Source: Monoraphidium neglectum (lineage: Eukaryota; Chlorophyta; Chlorophyceae; Sphaeropleales; Selenastraceae). Taken from it: a DNA stretch of 10,383 nucleotides. The position numbers and the translations under genes were made by a program. Under the pieces are notes generated by a model. It was not told the DNA's origin. It saw nothing but the letters and a program-made list of their open reading frames with translations, and ran no database searches. Position 1 is the first letter of the stretch; each line of letters begins with the position of its first letter. Positions 1 through 6,182 of this stretch are shown piece after piece. Location of the stretch: positions 1 through 10,383 of the forward strand of contig NW_014011500.1 in assembly GCF_000611645.1 (NCBI RefSeq), in the 5' to 3' direction.

Positions 1-2242
1 CGCGATGGCCGCGCCCTGCCCGCCCTCCGCCTGCGCCCCGCTGCCGCCGCTGCCGCCGCCCGCCGCGCGCGGGCTCGCCGCCGTGCCGCCGCCGAGGCTG
101 CCGGCGCTCACGCGGGGGCTGCGGCCAGCCGCACCCAGAGCGGCGAGCGAGGTGGCCGCGGCGGCGGCGGCGGGGAGGGGCGGGCTCTCGAGCCACGACG
201 CGTCGTGATGCAGCTGCTGCGCGAGCAGGCGCACCAGACCGAGGGTGCGCGCCCCCTGCTTGAAACCATCGTCGTCATGGCACAAAAGGTGGAGGCACCT
301 GTGCGCACGATTCAAACAACGGGGCACAGCCGGCATTAGGGCAGCTGGTGCTGAACGATGTAGGCGGCAACAGCCGTCTGCAGGCGCGGGCAAGGCGGAA
401 GGCGCGCGTGCAGCATGCCGGGGCAGTGGCGGGAACGCGGCGGAAGCGCGCCTGAGCAGCTGCGCAGTGATGGGCCTGAGCTCCGGCATCGCTGCTGACT
501 GGGCCTGGTAGATGCCTGCAAGCGTCACCAGCAGGGGCTGGACGCCCTGCGGGGTGGGTTGGGGGGTGGGGGATGGTGGCCACCACATGGTGGCGCCGAG
601 CGGCGTGGCGATCAGAGCGCCCTGTATGCATGGACCCGTCATCGCGACAGCAGGCCAGCAGCGGGGCTGGGAGCTTCAGAGGCCAACCGGCCTCTGGCAA
701 GGTTGCTTGGTGGCGAGCACCAAACGACAGCACGGCTTCGCGAAGCTACCAAAAGTGAGACCTGTTGGCAAGGGGACACGCGCGCACCCCGGGACCAGGT
801 GACAAACTCGGGTCGCAACGTACCGCTCACGCGTTCTCACACCGCGACTTTTAGTGTGCCTGTTTCGCGAGCCCGCCTTGCCGCCCCACCTGCTCCCGGT
901 ACAGGTCCTTGTAGGCCGCGTCTTCGTCGGCCAGGCCAATCAGCGTCCACACCAGCTCCTGGGGGGACGGCGGCAGTGGAGGGTGGGAGAGCGGTGAGGT
1001 GGCGGTGGGGTGGCAAGATGGTGGATGTGCTGTTGGAACATGAGGGGGCGGTGAAGGCGAAGAGGGCAGGGAGGACGGGGAGAGGGGGGGGCGACGGTGG
1101 CCGAATCAGCGCATCTGCGCAGCTTCGGCCGCACGTTCAGGACAGCCAGAGAGACGCGCAGCAGGGAGGCACAACAGCGGGCGCAGCCTGCCAGCCTTGA
1201 CACGCCGCGCAGGGGGCATGGCCAAGAAATTCCTCGCAGCCCGGATGATGCTGACCTGGATGACGGCCTCAAGGCCTGCCCTCGGCTCCCCACCAGAATA
1301 AAGCGCACCTGCATCAGCTGCAGATCGCACAGCATGGCCGGGTTGGTCAGCGCCACCAGCAGCGCCTCGAGCGTCCCGGCGCCCTGCAGCACGTCCTTGT
1401 ATTCTGCCCACATGGGAGGGATGACATCACCAGTGAAGGAGGGTGAGCCGCGCGACGCATGGGGGGGGGGGCTAGGGAGCTGGCATGCGCACGGGGGCCA
1501 GCCAGCCATCTGTTGACCACGCACCGCCCAACAAGCACCAGGCCCCTGCCGCATCGACGGCAACACCCGTTCCTGCCATGGCGCCAAAAAGCGGCAGCCG
1601 CCCGCCCTGTCGCTGCACAGCAGGGCGCGTTTTGGCTAGCCCTTGACCGCTGCCGCAGCCGCACACGCGCCGCCCGCACCCAGCTTTGACGACAGCGCTT
1701 GCAGCACCCCCGCCACGTGGCGTCGCGCCGCCGGCGTCACCAAGCCGTCCCCCTCGCTGACCAGCAGCCGCAGCAGCTGGCGCACAAACGGCGACTCGAC
1801 CGCGCGGTCCGCGGCCGCCTCGCTGCAGCGGACGCACACGACCAGCAGCGCGAGCGCGCGCTCGGTGCAGGCCACGGGGACGGCCGACGCACCGCCCTCC
1901 TTGCCGCTCGCGGCGCGGGACACAATGTCTGCGGAGCGGGCGTCAGCGCGCGGCGCGTTGGGGCGAGGGAGCGCCGCGGGCGGGCGGCACGCGGCGCTCG
2001 GGACGCGTCGCAGAAGCACACACTGCACCTGCTGCCAGGGCGGCAAGCGTCCGCGCCCGCTCACCCAGCAGGGCGGCGGTATTGCGCCCCGACGCGAGCT
2101 TGGCGCTTGAGCCGGGCTCTTTCTGCAGCAGCCACACCAGGAGCTGCAGCGCGCGGTGCAGGCCGCGCCAGTCGCCCTCCGCCGCGAGCTGCGGCAGGCG
2201 CGCCGCTGTGCTGGAGACGATCTGGCGGAGCAGCAGGGGCAT
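1..2242 (-). CDS. Gene A: armadillo-repeat (alpha-solenoid) protein, six visible exons, 3' end outside window
   Basis: Exons in reading order are 2242-2065, 1928-1680, 1403-1309, 958-890, 546-452 and 298-1. All codon phases agree (1,1,0,0,2), giving 328 residues with the end missing. Leu-rich amphipathic helices fill residues 1-260. Residues 150-200 look like an armadillo helix set (GTLEALLVALTNP, then LQLMQELVWTLIGLADED, then GVQPLLVTLAGI). Residues 225-255 repeat the pattern (LLRCLHLLCHDDDGFKQG, then LGLVRLLAQQL). Such solenoids bind protein partners; no partner, compartment or named family is recognisable. After about residue 265 the chain becomes low-complexity Ala/Gly/Ser with a GCC-repeat Ala run. 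The start ATG at 2242 is the simplest choice, but a C/T-rich tract ending in CAG at 2222-2224 could be an acceptor joining an unseen upstream exon. A GTGAGC at 111-106 could end the last exon early. I am confident of an ARM-like multi-exon gene and less sure of both ends. Confidence 0.72.
299..451 (-). other. Probable GC-AG intron of gene A
   Basis: The junction reads CTCAG|GCGCGC at 452/451 and GCGCACAG|GTGCC at 299/298. The 153-nt stretch is a multiple of three with no in-frame stop, so it could be read through. Removing it joins an armadillo helix cleanly (ITAQLLR to CLHLLCHDD), whereas keeping it puts 51 Pro/Arg/Ala-rich residues inside that helix. A CTAAT branch-like sequence lies about 40 nt before the acceptor. 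The only nearby GT donor in the same phase, about 16 nt further in (GC|GTTCCC), is poor and would add six residues. Confidence 0.55.
547..889 (-). other. Gene A intron 4 (GT-AG, 343 nt)
   Basis: The donor is GAGCAG|GTGGGG and the acceptor is a long C/T tract ending CCCGCAG, both in phase 0. I see no additional exon inside. The plus-strand ORFs crossing this stretch have no recognisable protein character. Confidence 0.7.
959..1308 (-). other. Gene A intron 3 (GT-AG, 350 nt)
   Basis: The donor is ATGCAG|GTGCGC. The acceptor CCCCCCAG follows roughly 100 nt of C/T-rich sequence with repeated CCACC blocks. The phase is 0 on both sides. The C-rich tract appears as G-rich sequence on the plus strand around 961-1090. 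Confidence 0.7.
1404..1679 (-). other. Gene A intron 2 (GT-AG, 276 nt)
   Basis: The donor is CTGG|GTGCGG and the acceptor is CCCATGTGGGCAG. The phase-1 join makes a Glu codon (AAGCTG-GAA-TAC). It contains an 11-nt C homopolymer on the minus strand (G on plus, 1461-1471), which is prone to length error. The pyrimidine tract next to the acceptor is shorter than in the other introns of this gene, so this acceptor is the least certain one. Confidence 0.6.
1929..2064 (-). other. Gene A intron 1 (GT-AG, 136 nt)
   Basis: The donor is CTGG|GTGAGC and the acceptor is CGCTCCGCAG|ACATTG. The phase-1 join makes an Asp codon. The GTGAGC donor matches the form used repeatedly in gene C. Confidence 0.75.
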
Positions 2243-3252
2243 GGCCAGAGATGGGTGGGGCAGGGGGGTGAGGCTCGCGCTGGCCGCGGCTCCGGTGGCA
2301 TGGGGCTGTGCCAAACGTTGTGTGCGCCATGCGTGCTGCGCTTGCTTGTACCGTCGGCAGGAAGATTATGCAACATAGGAGCACTGCCGGCCACCCCTGC
2401 GAAGACGCCAGATGCTGTACGCGCTGCCTTGTCGTGTGTTCGGCTGAAATTGTTTGGTGCAGCACGAGGTGGAGGGAGGCCGCTGTGCGTGCCTGGGTGT
2501 CGGCCGACACGGGCGCCGCGGTTGGCCGCCCCGCTCTCCCCACAGAAGTCTCTATCGCACTATCCTCCATGATAAGGTCGCAATCTCTGATGGGAACACC
2601 GGCGAGACAGCCGAGCCCTGTCTCAAACGATGAAGATCAGCCGAACTCCATTGCCTGGTGTGTTTTAGCGTAGTGTACAGGTGTACGAATGCGATCTCGT
2701 GCGTGTTCTGACCGGGTTTGTGCCTACGCACCTGTCTGTCAATGAGCAGCTGGGGGCCCAGCTTCCTGCCGCGCAAAGCAACATTCATTCAATTGGGCTC
2801 AGACCGATAGCATTGCGTGATTTTCTGCCTGTCTACAGCCCCCTCACAAGTTTCAATTACAGCACAGACAGATCAACCCCTGCTGTCACCGCCCGCGAGC
2901 AGCTCATCCCGGCCGCTTCTCCGCGACACAAGCAGAAACATCCAGTAAAGGTGTGCGTTTTGATGAGTGCGCGTACTGCGCGTGGCCAGTTTGCCGAGCC
3001 TGCCTGCCTCTTCGCGAGTGTTCGACAGGACGTCCCACCCACCCAGCCTTGGAGCGTGCGTTCTCTGTCGCGGCGCATCCTCCTTGCTAAAATGAAAGCT
3101 ATGCAGGTTCTCGGACGCCTCGTAGCATTGTGGTTGCGAGGCGACGACGCCCTGTGCGTCACGCCCACCGAGCCACCAACTTGACTCCAGGCTGCTCAAC
3201 CCCCTACCATCGCAACAATCTCCCAACCGTGAACTTGCATGGCAACGCGCAG
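2243..3252. promoter_or_regulatory. Divergent intergenic region between genes A and B
   Basis: This 1,010-bp stretch separates the start codons of two genes pointing away from each other, so it should hold both promoters and both 5' UTRs. It is less GC-rich than the coding parts, especially 2550-3000. ORFs across it show no domain or codon pattern like the flanking exons. An A/T-richer patch lies at about 3085-3103. I see no clear TATA box that I would defend. A short first exon for gene A could still lie here, for example the ATG at 2570 followed by a GTGGGG, but that is weak. Confidence 0.5.
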
Positions 3253-5084
3253 ATGCCGCAGAGCAAGTACAGCCTCTTCATCGACAACATCAGCAGCTCG
3301 ACGCGCTCGGGTGCGTGGGTACATCCTGTGTTGCTTGCTTGGGCTCGCTCCGCTCGCCTCGTAGCTCCCCCGATGCGTCGCACGCATGTGGCAGGCTTCG
3401 CGCACCCACCCCACCCCTCCTTCCCCCTCTTGCCTTGTCGCAGCTGACATCCGGTATGAAATGGAGCGCGCTGGCCGCGTCCTGGAGGTCATTCGCGACC
3501 CCAAGGCCCGCTGCGCCCTGGTCGAGTTTGACAGGTAATGGCCCCAAGTGGAGGAGTGGCAGGTGTTTGGTGCGGGATCGCTTACAATGTGCAGGGTTCA
3601 AGGACGGCGGCTGCAAGGTCGCAAGGCCAAGCATGCACAAATCTTTGGGGCGTTGTGCACGAGATCAGGGCTGTACGAGTCTGTGGCTGCAGTGGAGTGG
3701 CGTAGTGTGTGGCGAGTGCCATACCGTCGTACGCGCCTGCATGCCAGGATGGGCGCCCAGAACGCTGCCCCTGCGCTGCCACCTGGCCAAACGCGCAGCG
3801 GCGGCACCTGAAAGAGACGCCCGAGACTGCATCCGCACCCTGCACCGCCGGTAGCGCGAGGCCCCCGCCCCGTCGTCGCCAAGGTTGCCGTCCGCCGCGC
3901 CGGCAAGGACCCGGCTGCTGTGCGAGCGCGCATGCTGCACTGGCTGAGTTCCGTGCCGCCGTGGGCCCCACGCCGCCGTGCGGCTTCATCATAGGGCGGT
4001 TGTGGCCCACAATTTTGTGCCCGCTTGAACCTGTCTTCATGCACGTGCCTGGCTGTCCCCGCCCTGCCCCTCATCTAGGGCTGACGACGCCAAGTATGCA
4101 TGGCAGAAGATGGACGGCCTGAAGTTTGATGGCCGCACCTGGAAGGTGCGCGCTCATGTGCTGCTTCGGCTGCCTTGATCTGTGCACGGTTGATCCATGT
4201 GCCGTCCCTGCTCTATCTTGCAGGCACCTTGTTCCACTGGGGCTTCTGCTGTGTCATGTCTGTGCAGCCTGTGACCCGCAAAGCTGCACCAGCCCTCTCC
4301 GGTACTTCGCTTGTGCTGCTGACATCAGCAGCGAAGGTCTGACATGCTGTTGCCTCCTTACTATCACTTCCCAGGTGGACTGGGCCAACGACAAGGACTT
4401 CGGCTTCTTCGAGAAGAAGTGGACCGAGGGCGGCCTCAGCAGCAAGCGCGGTCGCTCTCGTAGCAGGAGCCGCAGCCCCTCTCGGTGAGTGCATAAACCG
4501 GTGCAGCTGGAGTGGTGTCGGGGCCATTCGCTCAACCAAATCGGATTGCCCCCCCGCTATCCATGATCTCACAGCCGCTGGTGACTGCTGTCCAGTGACT
4601 GGACCCGGAACCATGCGCGCTAGGCAGCCGTCGCACGGCAGCTGCCCTCATCGCCCTTGGGCGTCCCGCCCTGCCCTGCCGCCTTCGCCGCCCATGCCGT
4701 CTCGCCTCTGCTCTGCAGTGGAGACTCGCGTCAGCTTTCCGACCAGACGCCCTACGAGTGAACGCATTCCCAGCGCGCCCTTCCTCCTGGCTTGTCTCGG
4801 CGCCCCTGTACCTTTTGAGCTAGTGACAAGATTGTATCACCAAGATCCCAGTGCAGTGCACTGCCCGTTGCTGTGCAGCCGAGGCATTGACGGTCCCTCG
4901 GTGTCTGCCCTGTCCCAATATTCGCAGCAGCAGGAGCCCGAGCCGCACCCCTCCAGGCACGCCGCGCGACGGCGAGCGGGCTCCCCGCAGCCCGTCTGCC
5001 GCCAAGGCTGGGGGCCACGGGTCCGACGGCGATGACACTGGACGGGCGCGCTCGGCGTCTCCCGGGGCGAGGCGCGAGGACTGA
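3253..5084 (+). CDS. Gene B: SR-type splicing factor, one RRM plus Arg/Ser tail (160 aa)
   Basis: Exons are 3253-3310, 3444-3534, 4079-4145, 4375-4484 and 4928-5084. Phases agree throughout and the chain ends at TGA 5082-5084. The RRM spans about residues 6-76: RNP2 is LFIDNI (8-13), RNP1 is ARCALVEF (41-48), the second helix starts near ADDAKYAWQKMDG, and the last strand is TWKVDWAND. Residues 98-115 are RS/SP dipeptides, followed by SP and TP sites to residue 153. Known SR proteins bind exonic RNA through the RRM and recruit the spliceosome through the phosphorylated RS tail in the nucleus; that role is inferred here. The single short RRM ending in a V-D-W-A strand resembles the first RRM of plant RS-type SR proteins. 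The RNP1 aromatics are replaced by Cys and Leu. The start is the first in-frame ATG. An out-of-frame ATG lies 14 nt upstream, and a CAG directly precedes the start, so a 5' UTR intron is possible. Confidence 0.85.
3311..3443 (+). other. Gene B intron 1 (133 nt)
   Basis: The donor is TCGG|GTGCGT and the acceptor is a C/T-rich tract ending CTTGTCGCAG. The phase-1 join makes an Ala codon between the RNP2 strand and the first RRM helix. Confidence 0.85.
3535..4078 (+). other. Gene B intron 2, the longest (544 nt), inside the RRM
   Basis: The donor is GACAG|GTAATG and the acceptor is CCCTCATCTAG. The phase-2 join makes an Arg codon just after RNP1. No exon is needed inside for a continuous RRM. 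The stretch is long for this locus, and long introns within the RRM of plant SR genes often carry alternative exons. I could not define one here with confidence. Confidence 0.8.
4146..4374 (+). other. Gene B intron 3 (229 nt)
   Basis: The donor is TGGAAG|GTGCGC and the acceptor is CTATCACTTCCCAG, phase 0. It falls just before the last RRM strand (VDWAND). Confidence 0.85.
4485..4927 (+). other. Gene B intron 4 (443 nt), with triple CAG acceptor
   Basis: The donor is CTCTCG|GTGAGT, a strong form. The acceptor lies in CGCAGCAGCAGG, where AG at 4927, 4930 or 4933 can each be used in frame. A second good acceptor (CTCTGCTCTGCAG, ending 4718) lies inside and could define a 39-nt cassette exon. 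Confidence 0.75.
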
Positions 5085-5224
5085 ATTCTTGACCCGTCGC
5101 CCAACAATTTGCCATGTTGGCGTAGCATTTGCAAGTCCAAAAATGTGAGAGAGCTCTGGAGTGTTGACAGCATCTCGGACAGATGGCGTGCTTTTCTTGC
5201 CTGGTGCTTGCAGGCGCCCGTGCA

Positions 5225-5274
5225 TGCAAATGCCCTTTGATACAGGCATGTGCATATCCTTTGACACAGGCATT
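5225..5274 (+). repeat. Imperfect direct repeat, two copies of about 25 bp
   Basis: Copy one is 5225-5250 and copy two 5251-5274, directly adjacent. Both carry the order TGCA, then CCTTTGA, then ACAGGCAT, with a 2-bp gap and a few substitutions. It lies in the probable 3' UTR of gene B. It looks like a local duplication; no known element is recognised. Confidence 0.6.
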
Positions 5275-5452
5275 CCCCAGACGGTGTCTTTGGTGAGGCC
5301 GGATTGACTTGGTAGCCCTTGCAAAACGTGTTGGTGTGTTGCCCGCATGCCAACACGCGGATCGCTTCCCCAGGGCGTCAGTCCCAATTAAGAGGACTGA
5401 TGTGCTTTTTCTTGCTGCTGTCCAGGCATGTCTGATCAAATGTCGAATACGA

Positions 5453-5457
5453 TGTAA
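5453..5457 (+). terminator. TGTAA polyadenylation-type signal for gene B
   Basis: TGTAA replaces AATAAA as the usual near-upstream polyadenylation element in Chlamydomonas and related green algae. This is the only copy I found on the plus strand between the stop codon and this position. It sits about 370 nt after the stop, a plausible UTR length. Confidence 0.55.
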
Positions 5458-5470
5458 CCATGAATTGCAA

Positions 5471-6182
5471 TGCATCTCCGAGAGGTTTGGGTGAGGTGGC
5501 GCGCAGTACGGTTGGCAGGGGACTGGGGTTGGTATGCACAAATGCTGGACGCGGGTGTGGGGGGCTGCGGCGCGGCTCAACGCGCGCATTGAAAGCCTCG
5601 CAGTGCTCCCTGCCGTCATCCTTCTATCAAATCAAATCAAAGTACATTGGGTGTTCGGAGGTGTCAAGATCTGTCGGATGGCCACAGAACATCTTGTTTT
5701 GCCCGGGGGTGATTTGAGGGTTGACCGCAACACGCCTGCAATGACCTCCGCATGGCCAGGCTCAGAAACATTTGACCGGAAGGATCAGCATGGTCAGAGT
5801 GTGTACGTCGCTGCAGTGCGGCTTTCGTGTTGATTGGCATTGGCCTGCGGTCGTGACTGCTGGCGGGACGCTGTCGCAGACGCAGCAGGTTCCGCCAGGT
5901 GACCGGCGGGTGCGGACACTCGAGCGTCAACATGTCACTAGCACGCCCTCTCAACATGCATCTGGGGCAACACGCATCGGTGAATCTTCTGATGGTACCT
6001 CGTGCATCCTTGCGGTGTGCAAGGTTTGATCTCCGCCGAGGCACGTGCATCCATCGCACGTAGAAAGCCTTTGATAAGCAGTTCATTTGTACCGCAGCCG
6101 ATGGATGCGGACAGGGGCAAATGCCCAAAATAGTTCGTGAGACCAGTGGACGTTGGTCGTGTAATTAGGCGCCCCGAGGAGC
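5471..6182. other. Intergenic region between genes B and C; no gene seen
   Basis: ORFs on both strands here lack recognisable domains and consistent coding character. It presumably holds the promoter and 5' UTR of gene C. A short TCAAA triplicate lies at 5627-5641. There is no RNA gene, transposon end or clear TATA box. Confidence 0.5.

Larger units (their letters stand above)
5085..5470 (+). other. Probable 3' UTR of gene B
   Basis: The stretch follows the TGA and has a lower GC content than the exons. It runs to about a dozen bases past the TGTAA at 5453-5457, which is where green-algal transcripts are usually cleaved. The exact end is an estimate. It contains an imperfect direct repeat at 5225-5274. 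Confidence 0.5.

Noticed and set aside
559..1200. A 213-codon plus-strand ORF
   Set aside because: It runs across introns 3 and 4 of gene A and its fourth exon on the other strand, with no recognisable motif.
1461..1471. Run of 11 G
   Set aside because: It is part of an intron C tract of gene A read on the other strand. It is a likely slippage or sequencing-length problem, not a feature.
6160..6164. TGTAA just before the gene C start
   Set aside because: It matches the algal polyadenylation element but sits about 20 bp upstream of a start codon, 1.1 kb beyond the gene B stop, with an earlier TGTAA available at 5453.
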